A stretch of DNA of 35,428 nt from an uncultured Anaeroplasmataceae bacterium (GTDB taxonomy: Bacteria; Bacillota_I; Bacilli_A; Acholeplasmatales; Anaeroplasmataceae): assembly GCA_934229785.1 (NCBI GenBank), contig CAKQEA010000021.1, positions 1-35,428 on the forward strand, in the 5' to 3' direction. This document shows positions 13,958-22,725 of the stretch, piece after piece. How positions within the stretch are numbered: the first letter of the stretch is position 1; every line of letters begins with the position of its first letter. The notes beneath the pieces are model-generated. The model had not been told where the DNA came from and ran no database searches. It saw only the letters and a program-made list of their open reading frames with translations. The translations under genes and the position numbers were made by a program.

Positions 13958-15445
13958 ATGAAAAACAAGGTTTTGATAGAGGCTCTAATTTTAGGCGCAG
14001 GTCAAATAGGTGGTAAGCTTTTATCAATGATTTTTATTTTTTCACTTTCAAAGGACACAAAAAGCTTAGGTCTATATTTATATACCTACGCTTATATTCC
14101 ATTTTCTTTATTCTTAGATATTTCAGCTTTTGGAATTATACCTGGTATATCTAAATGTGTATCTACTCATTTAGCTAAAGATGAGATTTTAAAGGTTAAT
14201 TATTTATTAAAGATTGGAAGCATCCTAATGATAATTATAGGTATCATGTTTTTTATTCTTTTAAATGTTTTCAATGAAAAAATAATTTCAATTACAATAT
14301 ATCAAGGGTATAGTGAATTTGAGTACAATGTTATAAAAAACAATTTAAGACTAGCATCATTATCACTCCTTGTTTATCCGTTATTAAGCTTTTATAAGGG
14401 CTATTTTCAAGGATATATGAAAATGGCACCATCAAGTATTGCTATAATAGGTGAAAATCTAGTAAGGGTCTTACTGTATCTAGCTATTGCTAAGGATGTA
14501 TCAATATTAATATTTGAAAAAACATTTTTTATTAATTTTATTTCATATTCTGTAGCGTTACTATTTATGATTATCTTAGTAGCTAAAAATTATTTTAAAA
14601 AGAAAGAAAAATATAATGTTATAATTGATATATACAAAACATCTTTGCCATTTGGGGTAGTTACAATGTTTTTTACAATGTATCAGCTTATAGATTCAAT
14701 AACCTTGTCAAAACTTAATATAGATAGTCATATTTATACAGCCTATATGTTTGAAATGACTAGACTTATATTTATTCCTATTGTTTTTGCCCAAAGCATT
14801 GGTGGTGCTCTTTGTCCTAAAATGAATTCCTTTGTTTTAAAAAACGAATTTTTTAAAGCATCAAAATATGCAGAGGTTATATTATCACTCGTTTTATATA
14901 TACTTGTCCCTTGTATAGTCTTATATCAATTGTTTTCTAAACAAATATATGAATTTTTCTATAATAATGGAAATAATTATAAAATTTTAAGCTATGGTGC
15001 CGTTTTAATATTATTTATTGGATTTTATAAATCGTTAATTGGAATTTCTCAAGGAGTTAATAAATTTTATTATGTGGTTATCACAACATTTATCAGTTTA
15101 GCATCAAAAACAATCTTAAATTTAAAATTAGTTGGTGTTTATTCTTATCTTGGAGCAATTATTTCAACTATAATTTCGATAACTCTTTGTATATTTATTT
15201 CATACTATGTACTTAGTAAAAGTAAAATTAATTTACTTTTGAAAAATGCTAAAGCCCTTTTAATTGCCTTAATTTTTGCCTTTATTTCAATTTTTCTTTC
15301 GACTATATATAATTTATCATTTTTAATACTATTAGATAGTAAAATGCAAAATATTTTTTATGCAATATTTATTGTTTTATTCTATATTCTATTTATTTCT
15401 TTGTATAAATTAATTACGGTGTCAAATAAAAGGCTTTTGACATAA
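13958..15445 (+). CDS. Polysaccharide-type lipid flippase (Wzx/SpoVB-like)
   Basis: A 495-residue membrane protein of the MOP superfamily with about 12-14 helices and the N-terminal pattern of polysaccharide transporters (ALILGAGQIGGKLLSM). These proteins flip lipid-linked sugars across the membrane. In spore formers the SpoVB paralogue serves cortex peptidoglycan synthesis, and the small spore genes on either side support a sporulation role, but a capsule or teichoic-acid flippase is possible. The start is the ATG at 13958, three bases after GGTGAT. The YlbD-like gene follows after 20 bases and may be in the same transcript. Confidence 0.78.
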   Translation: MKNKVLIEALILGAGQIGGKLLSMIFIFSLSKDTKSLGLYLYTYAYIPFSLFLDISAFGIIPGISKCVSTHLAKDEILKVNYLLKIGSILMIIIGIMFFILLNVFNEKIISITIYQGYSEFEYNVIKNNLRLASLSLLVYPLLSFYKGYFQGYMKMAPSSIAIIGENLVRVLLYLAIAKDVSILIFEKTFFINFISYSVALLFMIILVAKNYFKKKEKYNVIIDIYKTSLPFGVVTMFFTMYQLIDSITLSKLNIDSHIYTAYMFEMTRLIFIPIVFAQSIGGALCPKMNSFVLKNEFFKASKYAEVILSLVLYILVPCIVLYQLFSKQIYEFFYNNGNNYKILSYGAVLILFIGFYKSLIGISQGVNKFYYVVITTFISLASKTILNLKLVGVYSYLGAIISTIISITLCIFISYYVLSKSKINLLLKNAKALLIALIFAFISIFLSTIYNLSFLILLDSKMQNIFYAIFIVLFYILFISLYKLITVSNKRLLT

Positions 15446-15465
15446 AATAGAATAGGAGTGATTAT

Positions 15466-15843
15466 ATGGAATCGAAGCTTGATGAATTTAAAGCCTTTAT
15501 AAAAAAACACCCTCTATTAAAACAAGATGTAATTAGTAAGAAAAAAACCTGGCAGGAACTATATGAGGATTTTGTATTACTTGGAGAAGATGGAATGGTT
15601 ACAAATACTCCTTCAACAGAAAAAAAGATAGAAAAAAAGGAAGGTAGCACTGAGGATTTAGTAAAAACTATTGTTTCTTATGTTAAAAAAATAGATCCAG
15701 ATCAAGTAACTAAAACAGTAACAAGCATTCAAAAGGTATTAGAATTATTTGGTTCATTTGGAGCTTCATCTACAGCAGGAGCTTTAGCTAAAAAAAGCAC
15801 TGGAGATCCATTGTTTGATAAAAGATTTGACGAGTGGTATTAA
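15466..15843 (+). CDS. ylbD: YlbD-like spore coat protein
   Basis: A 125-residue protein with the YlbD signature at the N-terminus, LDEFKAFIKKHPLL followed by KKTWQELYEDFVLLGED. The rest is a charged linker, a helix about residues 65-105 and the tail DKRFDEWY. In Bacillus YlbD is a minor spore coat protein. The AGGAGTGAT site lies seven bases upstream of the ATG. The stop overlaps the start of the next gene (TAATG), and the order ylbD-ylbE-ylbF is that of Bacillus, which strengthens all three calls. Confidence 0.82.
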   Translation: MESKLDEFKAFIKKHPLLKQDVISKKKTWQELYEDFVLLGEDGMVTNTPSTEKKIEKKEGSTEDLVKTIVSYVKKIDPDQVTKTVTSIQKVLELFGSFGASSTAGALAKKSTGDPLFDKRFDEWY

Positions 15844-16058
15844 TGTGGTACATGAATTATTTATATGAGCATTTAGATTTACTGATGTATTTAAGATACC
15901 ATCCTAGGTGGTATAAAATTTTATATTACGAACCTAATTATTTTAATATGTTTTTATTAGAAGCAAAGACTAATTTAAAAATAAGAGGTTATGATAAATT
16001 AGAAAATTTTAAAAATAAGTTTAATATGATATATTCACTTGCATCATTAATGAAATAA
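15843..16058 (+). CDS. ylbE: YlbE-like protein
   Basis: A 71-residue protein. The segment YLRYHPRWYKILYYEPNYF matches the YlbE pattern (Y-I-R-x-x-P-x-W-Y-R-x-L-x-R-x-P), with a helical, hydrophobic C-terminus. The function is unknown in any organism I know of. The start overlaps the ylbD stop; an ATG three codons on (15852) is also possible. I rely on the short motif and on gene order. Confidence 0.7.
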   Translation: MWYMNYLYEHLDLLMYLRYHPRWYKILYYEPNYFNMFLLEAKTNLKIRGYDKLENFKNKFNMIYSLASLMK

Positions 16059-16079
16059 GAAAATTTAATTAAAAACAAA

Positions 16080-16108
16080 TTGAAATAAAAAAAATATTAT
16101 TATAGAAT
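16080..16108 (+). promoter_or_regulatory. Sigma-A-type promoter of the ylbF-like gene
   Basis: TTGAAA (16080-16085), 17 bases, TAGAAT (16103-16108). GGTGAT starts six bases later at 16115, giving a leader of about 10 bases. Confidence 0.55.
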
Positions 16109-16124
16109 TAATTAGGTGATATAT

Positions 16125-16469
16125 ATGGATTTTATTGATAAATATCTAAAAAAACTTGAAGATGAGCCTGAATTTAGGGAGCTTTTAGCTTTAAAAAAGA
16201 AAATAGATAGTGAATATGGAAATCTAATTGTTTCAATGAAAACAAAGGAAGCTAAATATTTAGAAATGAAGGAATATGAAAAATATAGAAGTGATGTTAA
16301 TAAATATAAGCTTGAATTTATGGAGGCTAAAAGACTTTTATATTCAAAGGAAGAGGTTAAAAGGTATTTTGAACTTGAACGTAAAATTCAAAATATGATT
16401 AATGAAGATATAAATGAATTAAAAGAATCAATTTCAAATAAATTTACTTTAACTAAAAATATTTTTTAA
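16125..16469 (+). CDS. ricF: YlbF/RicF-family regulatory protein
   Basis: A 114-residue, almost wholly helical protein of the YlbF/YmcA family. The conserved C-terminal signature KEEVKRYFELERKIQNMI lies at about residues 77-95, and acidic pairs mark the N-terminus (LEDEPEFRELL). In Bacillus RicF joins RicA and RicT to steer RNase Y, affecting sporulation, competence and biofilm. This copy has no cysteine at all, whereas the Bacillus Ric complex carries iron-sulfur clusters, so it may be a cluster-free member or another YlbF paralogue. Gene order after ylbD-ylbE favours ricF. The ATG lies four bases after GGTGAT. Confidence 0.75.
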   Translation: MDFIDKYLKKLEDEPEFRELLALKKKIDSEYGNLIVSMKTKEAKYLEMKEYEKYRSDVNKYKLEFMEAKRLLYSKEEVKRYFELERKIQNMINEDINELKESISNKFTLTKNIF

Positions 16470-16504
16470 CTGTCAAGAAAAAATGCTTGACAGTGTTTTA
16501 TTTT
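16469..16504 (+). terminator. Terminator of the ylbF-like gene
   Basis: ACTGTCAAG (16469-16477) pairs perfectly with CTTGACAGT (16486-16494), followed by a T-rich run. The 3' arm contains the -35 box of the rpsP promoter. Confidence 0.75.
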
Positions 16505-16514
16505 ATGCTATAAT
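16487..16514 (+). promoter_or_regulatory. Sigma-A promoter of rpsP
   Basis: Consensus TTGACA (16487-16492), 16 bases, perfect TATAAT (16509-16514). Confidence 0.8.
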
Positions 16515-16549
16515 AGATGAGGAATTTGTTATAGAAGGAGTGTAAATTT

Positions 16550-16795
16550 ATGGTTAAAATTAGATTACAAAGATTTGGTGCTCACAAGGCTCCTAAATAT
16601 CGTATTGTTGCTGCTGACTCTAGATCTCCACGTGATGGAAAATTCTTAGAGATATTAGGTACATATAATCCATTAACTAACCCTGCTACTGTTACAGTAG
16701 ATGCAGAAAAGGTTAAGGCATGGTTAGCAAACGGTGCACAACCAACAGTTACAGTAAAGAATATCTTAGTAGCAAACAACGTTATTACAAAGTAA
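16550..16795 (+). CDS. rpsP: 30S ribosomal protein S16
   Basis: Small-subunit protein, 81 residues, with the universal N-terminus [19 protein letters not shown] and the [20 protein letters not shown] signature. The AAGGAG site lies ten bases before the ATG. khpA follows after 13 bases. The usual downstream partners rimM and trmD are not next but at 27218, about 10 kb away. Confidence 0.97.
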   Translation: MVKIRLQRFGAHKAPKYRIVAADSRSPRDGKFLEILGTYNPLTNPATVTVDAEKVKAWLANGAQPTVTVKNILVANNVITK

Positions 16796-16808
16796 TAAGG
16801 AGGCTATT

Positions 16809-17060
16809 ATGATAAAGTTTGAAGAATTAATTAAAAGTTTAATTCTTCCTTTGGTAGCTTATCCAGAAGATGTTGTAATTACATGTGTTAGTGAAGACGA
16901 GGATAATCTGGAATATAAGGTTAAGGTTAACTCTAATGATTTAGGACGCGTAATTGGAAAGAATGGCTGTATTGCTAAAGCTATCCGTACTGTATTATAT
17001 GCAGGAGCTTCTAAGGAAGGAAAGAGAATCCATTTAGATATAGATGGAACTGAAGAGTAG
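16809..17060 (+). CDS. khpA: KH-domain RNA-binding protein KhpA
   Basis: A single KH domain of 83 residues. The nucleic-acid-binding loop is visible in NDLGRVIGKNGCIAKAIRTV (about residues 42-61), with GKNG in the GxxG position. KhpA works with KhpB in RNA binding and cell-size control in Gram-positive cocci; in Bacillus the gene is ylqC. It sits directly after rpsP, its usual place, and ends in a strong terminator, so the operon here has only two genes. Confidence 0.93.
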   Translation: MIKFEELIKSLILPLVAYPEDVVITCVSEDEDNLEYKVKVNSNDLGRVIGKNGCIAKAIRTVLYAGASKEGKRIHLDIDGTEE

Positions 17061-17105
17061 AAAGAGGATAATAAGGATATGTTTCCTTAAATCCTCTTTT
17101 TTTAT
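17061..17105 (+). terminator. Terminator of rpsP-khpA
   Basis: AAAGAGGAT (17061-17069) pairs with ATCCTCTTT (17091-17099), with an inner TAAGGA/TCCTTA helix, followed by seven or more T residues. Confidence 0.85.
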
Positions 17106-17166
17106 CTTAACTTTATTGTTTACGTTGTTGTATAATAAAATTAATTGAAAAACATAATTTTTTTAT

Positions 17167-17193
17167 TAAATAGACATTTATTATGTCTATTTA
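17167..17193. repeat. Perfect inverted repeat in the addBA leader
   Basis: Arms of 11 bases (TAAATAGACAT / ATGTCTATTTA) and a 5-base centre. There is no T run after it, so it does not look like a terminator. A TATAAT box lies upstream near 17131, so the repeat would sit in the addB leader about 40 bases before the start. It could be an operator or an RNA hairpin. Confidence 0.5.
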
Positions 17194-17230
17194 GACTGTT
17201 TAATGTGGTTGAAAATAGGAGTTGATACAT

Positions 17231-19552
17231 ATGGAATTAAAAGAAGGATTTATCATTTGTGATAATAATACTAAAAAAAGAATAATTAAAGAAGAGAAGA
17301 AATTTAAAAATTATATATTTTTATCATTTAATGAATTGAAGAATAAAATATATGGCTGTTGTGATAAGAAATCAGTTGTTGTTTTAATGAATGATTATTC
17401 ATTATCATATGATTTGGCTTTAGAATATATTAAATATATTCCATATGTTGATGATGTTTGTTATAACGATATGAAGCTTGATAGTATTGTTTCAGCTAAA
17501 AATCATTTAATTAGCTTAGGCTTATTTAAACGTGATGATTTTTTTATGTATAGATTACGTCAGTTTCCATTAACGTTTATTGAACCTATTGATAATGTTG
17601 AATACAAAAAAGTAAAGGAAATCGTTGAAAAATACACTCAGGTTTTTGAATATAAAATTATAAAAAACCAGTACAAAAATGTAGTATATTCCTATAATAC
17701 GATAACTGATGAGGTTTTAGGTATATGCTCAAAAATTGTTGATTTAATCAAGCAAGGTGTTAGTAAGGATAACATTCATATTTTAAATATGAATTCTGAT
17801 TATGAATATGAATTTAAAAGGATTGCTAAAAATTTTAATCTTCCTATTTCATACACTTCAAGTAAAAATATTTCATATTTACCTATTTCTAAGTTGTTTT
17901 TAAACTTATTAAATGAGTGTGCTACATTTACTGAGGTTTTAGATAAATTACCAAAGGATGATAAATATTATAGTGTTATTTTTAATTTGATTGATAGCTA
18001 TAATTTAACTGATATGATACCAGCTAGCTGTTATAGCCTAGCTAAGGAATTGTTGAAAAATTGTAATGTGATTGAAGATATTTATGATGAGATGATTACC
18101 TTAGATGAATTTGACTACTATACTGATGATGATTATGTATTTTATCTAGGACTAAATCTTGGTTTGGCACCAAGAGTTTTTAAGGATGATGGCTATTTAA
18201 ATGATTTTGAATTGTCAAAAATTTCTTTAATGAGAAGCATTGATAAAAATAAATATGAAAAAAATAAGCTTTATAATATTTTAACTACTGTGAAAAATTT
18301 AATTCCTAGCTTTAAAAAAAGTGCGTCAGGTATTTCTTGTGATATGGCTAATTGCATTAATGAATTAAAACTTGAGGTTATAGATAAAAATATTAGCTTT
18401 GGATATTCTATGGTTGAAGATAAGCTATATCTAGCAACGTTATTAAGTAAATATCAAAAATATAAGGATTTTAATGATTATTTAGGTATATATGATATTA
18501 GTTCTTTAAAATATCAATCGTTTGATAATAAATACAAGGGCATTAAGAAGGAATTGCTTGATGATTTTTATGAAAGAAAACCATTAAAGCTATCATATTC
18601 TAGTATTAAAACCTATTTCCAATGTCCATTCCATTATTATGCTGATAGAGTTTTAGGACTTGACGAATTTGAGTCTAATATGGCTGCAAGGCTAGGCACA
18701 TTTTCTCATGCCGTATTAGAGGATAGCTACAATAATGATTTTAATTTTGATGAATCTATTAATAAAAATATGAACGAATGTGCTGTTGATTTTAAAGATA
18801 AATTTTTCTTTAATGTTATGAAAGGTGTTTTAAGCAATTTAATTATCTTCAATAAGGAACATGAAAAAATATCATCACTTGATAGGGTAGAAAGAGAATG
18901 TCACATTACAAGTATTGGTGATGGTTTTACCTTTGAGGGTTTTATTGATAAGCTTTTATATAAAGAAATAAATAATGAAATTTATGCAGCAATAATTGAT
19001 TATAAAACAGGTAAGGATATTGTATCATTAGATAATGTTGGTGATGGCTTTCATTTACAGCTTCCTTCGTATATGTATTTGCTATCTAAGTATGAGCCTT
19101 TTAAGGATAAAAAAATAAATATAATAGGTATATATTTACAAAAAGTAAATATTATTGCTCTAGATAATACGATTAGTATTGAAGAACAAAGGAATAAGAG
19201 CTTTAGACTTCAAGGATATAGTAATAAAGATAGAAGTCTACTTGCTTTACTTGATCCTAACTATTATTCAAGTGATTATATTCAAAGTATGATGACTTTA
19301 AAAAGTGGTGAATTTGGAAGATTTTCTAAAATTATTTCAAATGATGAGATTAACGATATGATTATATTAGTTGATGATTTAATAAATAAAGCAAGTATTG
19401 ATATTCATAATGGAGAGTTTTCTATTTCGCCTAAAAAAATAGATGGTGTAAATCAGTCATGTACTTTTTGTAAGTATAAGGATTTATGCTTTGTTAAATA
19501 TAATGATTTTATTGATTTAGAAAAGAAAGAATTCAAAAAGGAGGCAAAATAA
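17231..19552 (+). CDS. addB: AddB/RexB-like nuclease subunit of the double-strand-break repair complex
   Basis: Partner of AddA in the helicase-nuclease that resects double-strand DNA ends. The C-terminal PD-(D/E)XK nuclease domain is clear: LGTFSHAVLED (about residue 492), IIDYKTGKD (about 591) and QLPSYMYLL (about 610). Four cysteines of the iron-sulfur site are present: one in FQCPFHYYAD near residue 462, and CTFCKYKDLC near 742 with the canonical C-x2-C-x5-C spacing. At 773 residues it is much shorter than Bacillus AddB (about 1160). No Walker A motif is seen at the N-terminus, so the helicase-like part is reduced, as in RexB. The start is the ATG at 17231 behind AGGAG. One base separates it from addA. 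Confidence 0.85.
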   Translation: MELKEGFIICDNNTKKRIIKEEKKFKNYIFLSFNELKNKIYGCCDKKSVVVLMNDYSLSYDLALEYIKYIPYVDDVCYNDMKLDSIVSAKNHLISLGLFKRDDFFMYRLRQFPLTFIEPIDNVEYKKVKEIVEKYTQVFEYKIIKNQYKNVVYSYNTITDEVLGICSKIVDLIKQGVSKDNIHILNMNSDYEYEFKRIAKNFNLPISYTSSKNISYLPISKLFLNLLNECATFTEVLDKLPKDDKYYSVIFNLIDSYNLTDMIPASCYSLAKELLKNCNVIEDIYDEMITLDEFDYYTDDDYVFYLGLNLGLAPRVFKDDGYLNDFELSKISLMRSIDKNKYEKNKLYNILTTVKNLIPSFKKSASGISCDMANCINELKLEVIDKNISFGYSMVEDKLYLATLLSKYQKYKDFNDYLGIYDISSLKYQSFDNKYKGIKKELLDDFYERKPLKLSYSSIKTYFQCPFHYYADRVLGLDEFESNMAARLGTFSHAVLEDSYNNDFNFDESINKNMNECAVDFKDKFFFNVMKGVLSNLIIFNKEHEKISSLDRVERECHITSIGDGFTFEGFIDKLLYKEINNEIYAAIIDYKTGKDIVSLDNVGDGFHLQLPSYMYLLSKYEPFKDKKINIIGIYLQKVNIIALDNTISIEEQRNKSFRLQGYSNKDRSLLALLDPNYYSSDYIQSMMTLKSGEFGRFSKIISNDEINDMIILVDDLINKASIDIHNGEFSISPKKIDGVNQSCTFCKYKDLCFVKYNDFIDLEKKEFKKEAK

Positions 19553-19553
19553 T

Positions 19554-22500
19554 ATGGCTTGGACAAAGGAACAGCATTGCGCAATAGTAACTAGAGGTTC
19601 TAATATTATGGTTTCAGCTGGAGCTGGTAGTGGTAAAACTGCAGTATTATCAGAAAGAGTTTTAGACTATTGCATGCATGGTGGTGATGTTAGAAGAGTT
19701 TTAGTTTTAACGTTTACTAATGCAGCAGCAAAGGAAATGAAGGAAAGAATTAGAACTAAGCTAATTGCTAACTCATTATTAGATCAGGCAGATTATATTG
19801 ATGCTTCATATATTACAACGTTTGATGCTTATAGTCTTTCACTTGTTAAGAAATATGCCTATAAATTAAATTTATCATTTAATTTGGGTATTATGGATGG
19901 TGTTTTAATTTCTTTAAAAAGAAAGGAAATAGTTGATAATTTATTTAGTGAGCTTTACGAACGTGAGGATCCTAAATTTTTAGCCTATTTATTAAAATAT
20001 GCTAAGCAAGATGATAAGGCTGTAAGTGATACTATAATTAAGCTTTGTGATAAATTATCATTAGTTATTGATTTTGATGAATTTAAAAATTCCTACGAGG
20101 ATAAGTATTTCAATGAAAATAAAATAAATCAAATAATTTCTGAATATGACAAATATTGCAAGGAAGAGGTAGATGATTTTTTTAATGAGCTTGAGCTTTT
20201 ATTAGACGCTTCGGCATTAGATGAGGCATCAGTTAAGCTTTATGATGGCTTAAGTGAAATTTTAAATAATATTTCTTCTCTTAAAGGATATGAAGAGTAT
20301 TATCAGTTTTTTAATAATTTATCATTTCCTAGATTATCACCTAAAGCCTCAGCAAATGTTAAGGAGCTTAAGGAAAAATGCACAGAGTCATTAAAATTAT
20401 TAAGAACAAAGCTTTTTTCTAAGTATATTTTTACATCTGATATGGCAAATGAAATTTTTTCAACTAAGGATGATTCGTTATTTTTGCTTGATTTATGTGA
20501 TGAGGTAGAAAAAAGATTAATGGAATATAAAAAATCAGTTATGCAATTTGACTATATGGATATAGCTAAATTCGCATTAGAACTGGTTAAAAAATATGAT
20601 GATGTTTATAAGGAAATAAAAAACTCATACGATGAAATACTTGTTGATGAGTATCAAGATACCTCTGATATTCAGGAAGAATTTTTAAAAACTATTTCTA
20701 ATAATAATTTATATATGGTTGGAGATATTAAGCAAAGTATTTATCGCTTCCGTAATGCTAACCCCTATATTTTTAAAGAAAAATATAATAAATATAGCTT
20801 AGGTACTGATGGAATTAAAATAGATTTACTAGCTAATTTTAGAAGTAGATGTGAGGTTTTAGCTAATATTAATCAGGTATTTAATAGACTTATGACTGAT
20901 TCATGTGGAGATGCAGATTATATTACCTCACACCAAATGAACTATGGCCAAAAAAATTATGAAAATGAGAAGCAAAATATTGATTTTAATTTAGATATTT
21001 TAACTTATGATAAACAGATATACTCTCTTTTATCACAAGCAGAACAAGAAGCATTTATTGTATGTAATGAAGTAAAGAAAATAATGAATTCTAATGCTAA
21101 AGTGTTAGGTAAAAATGGCTTTAGAAATGTAGAATATTCAGACTTTGCAATACTAATTGATAATGCTAAAAGCTTTGTAACATTTAAACGTGTATTTGAG
21201 TACTTAGGGGTACCTATGTCAATTGAGGCAGATCTAGATTTGAAGGATTCAATACTACCACATCTTTTTTCTAATATTGTTTTGATAATCAATAAATTAA
21301 GAAATAAGGAGTATGATATTAAATATAAGCATGCTTTAGCATCTATTGCTAGATCATTTATTTACCAATATAATGATGAGGATGTATTTTTATTGATAAA
21401 AGGAACTAAATATCCTATTTTAGATGATTTTTATTACCTTGCAGGACTTGACTCTTTAACTTATAGACAATTATTTTTTGAAATTGTTAATAAACTAAAT
21501 ATTTATGAAAAGCTTGCCTATATTGGCGGTGTTGATGAGTCTGTTGTAGTATTAGAAAATATTTATAAAATGTTTATTAGTTTTGAAAATACCTCATTTG
21601 ATTTAGGTGAGGTTGTACAGTTTTTATCTGAAGCATTCTCAAGTGATATGAAAATGTCATATAAATTATCATCAACAAATAGTAGTAGTGTAAGAATTAT
21701 GACCATTCACAAATCAAAGGGGCTAGAATTCCCTTATTGTTTTTTCCCAATGCTAACAAATAGGTTTAATACAGTTGATGCTAAGGCTCAAATTGGTTAT
21801 CATCCTAATTATGGTATATATGTGCCTTTTTCAGATGAAGGAAAATCAAGAACTATTATTTCAAGACTAATTGAAAATGATATTACAAAAAGTGATATTT
21901 CAGAGAAAGTTAGATTATTGTATGTTGCTATGACACGTGCAAGAGAAAAAATGATAATGATTGCACCATTTGTTGATAAGATACATGATAATCCCAAAAG
22001 GTTTACAAGCTTTTATGAAATGCTAGAATATTCAGGTATTATTAATACATTTAGTCGTGAGATAAATATCAAAGAGTATGCTCCAACAAGTGATTACTTA
22101 ATGATTAAGGATGGTAATTTAAATTTAGGTGGTCAAAATAAAATTCAATATTTTCCACTAGATAGACCTAAAGTCATTGAAAAAAGTAGGATTTCTAAAG
22201 AACTACATTCTTTACCATCAAAAGAATTAAAAAATAGCTTAAAGCTAGGATTAGAGTTTCATAGTGCCTTAGAGAGTCTTGATTTAGCAAACCCTGATAT
22301 AGAGTCCCTACCTACAAGTGATTTTGTTAAGAATAATTTAAAGATAATATTAAATAATAAAATATTTAAAAATATTAAAAATGGAAAAAGTTATCATGAG
22401 CATGAATTTTATTTTACAAATGAAACAGAATCGTATCATGGTATTATTGATTTGTTTGTTCTGTATGATGATTATATTGATATTATTGATTATAAATTAT

Positions 22501-22634
22501 CAAATACTGATAGTATTGAATATGTTAGACAATTATCTATTTATAAAGAATATATTAAATCAAAATGGAATAAAAAAATTAATGTTTATCTATTGTCATT
22601 GTTAAAATCAGAAATTAAAAAATTAGAAATTTAA
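19554..22634 (+). CDS. addA: ATP-dependent helicase-nuclease subunit AddA
   Basis: UvrD-type 3'-5' helicase with a C-terminal nuclease. The helicase motifs run in order: the N-terminal Q motif (WTKEQHCAI), Walker A AGAGSGKT (about residue 24), LTFTNAAAKEMKERI, LVDEYQDTSDIQ (Walker B, about 365), VGDIKQSIYRFRNA, MTIHKSKGLEFP (about 720) and RLLYVAMTRAREKM (about 787). The nuclease part has LGLEFHSALE, GIIDLF and IDIIDYKLS (about 980). At 1026 residues it is somewhat shorter than the Bacillus protein (about 1230). The GGAGG site lies within the end of addB, which fits translational coupling. Confidence 0.95.
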   Translation: MAWTKEQHCAIVTRGSNIMVSAGAGSGKTAVLSERVLDYCMHGGDVRRVLVLTFTNAAAKEMKERIRTKLIANSLLDQADYIDASYITTFDAYSLSLVKKYAYKLNLSFNLGIMDGVLISLKRKEIVDNLFSELYEREDPKFLAYLLKYAKQDDKAVSDTIIKLCDKLSLVIDFDEFKNSYEDKYFNENKINQIISEYDKYCKEEVDDFFNELELLLDASALDEASVKLYDGLSEILNNISSLKGYEEYYQFFNNLSFPRLSPKASANVKELKEKCTESLKLLRTKLFSKYIFTSDMANEIFSTKDDSLFLLDLCDEVEKRLMEYKKSVMQFDYMDIAKFALELVKKYDDVYKEIKNSYDEILVDEYQDTSDIQEEFLKTISNNNLYMVGDIKQSIYRFRNANPYIFKEKYNKYSLGTDGIKIDLLANFRSRCEVLANINQVFNRLMTDSCGDADYITSHQMNYGQKNYENEKQNIDFNLDILTYDKQIYSLLSQAEQEAFIVCNEVKKIMNSNAKVLGKNGFRNVEYSDFAILIDNAKSFVTFKRVFEYLGVPMSIEADLDLKDSILPHLFSNIVLIINKLRNKEYDIKYKHALASIARSFIYQYNDEDVFLLIKGTKYPILDDFYYLAGLDSLTYRQLFFEIVNKLNIYEKLAYIGGVDESVVVLENIYKMFISFENTSFDLGEVVQFLSEAFSSDMKMSYKLSSTNSSSVRIMTIHKSKGLEFPYCFFPMLTNRFNTVDAKAQIGYHPNYGIYVPFSDEGKSRTIISRLIENDITKSDISEKVRLLYVAMTRAREKMIMIAPFVDKIHDNPKRFTSFYEMLEYSGIINTFSREINIKEYAPTSDYLMIKDGNLNLGGQNKIQYFPLDRPKVIEKSRISKELHSLPSKELKNSLKLGLEFHSALESLDLANPDIESLPTSDFVKNNLKIILNNKIFKNIKNGKSYHEHEFYFTNETESYHGIIDLFVLYDDYIDIIDYKLSNTDSIEYVRQLSIYKEYIKSKWNKKINVYLLSLLKSEIKKLEI

Positions 22635-22678
22635 AATCTAAATAAGAATAAAAATTAAAATTTTGAATTTCTAAAATA

Positions 22679-22712
22679 AAAATGGACTGCCAATTTTGGG
22701 TAGTCCATTTTT
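22679..22712. terminator. Bidirectional terminator between addA and the ABC transporter gene
   Basis: AAATGGACT pairs with AGTCCATTT around a partly paired centre, with A-rich and T-rich flanks on the two sides. It can serve both convergent genes. Confidence 0.7.
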
Positions 22713-22725
22713 ACTAAGGAGAAAA

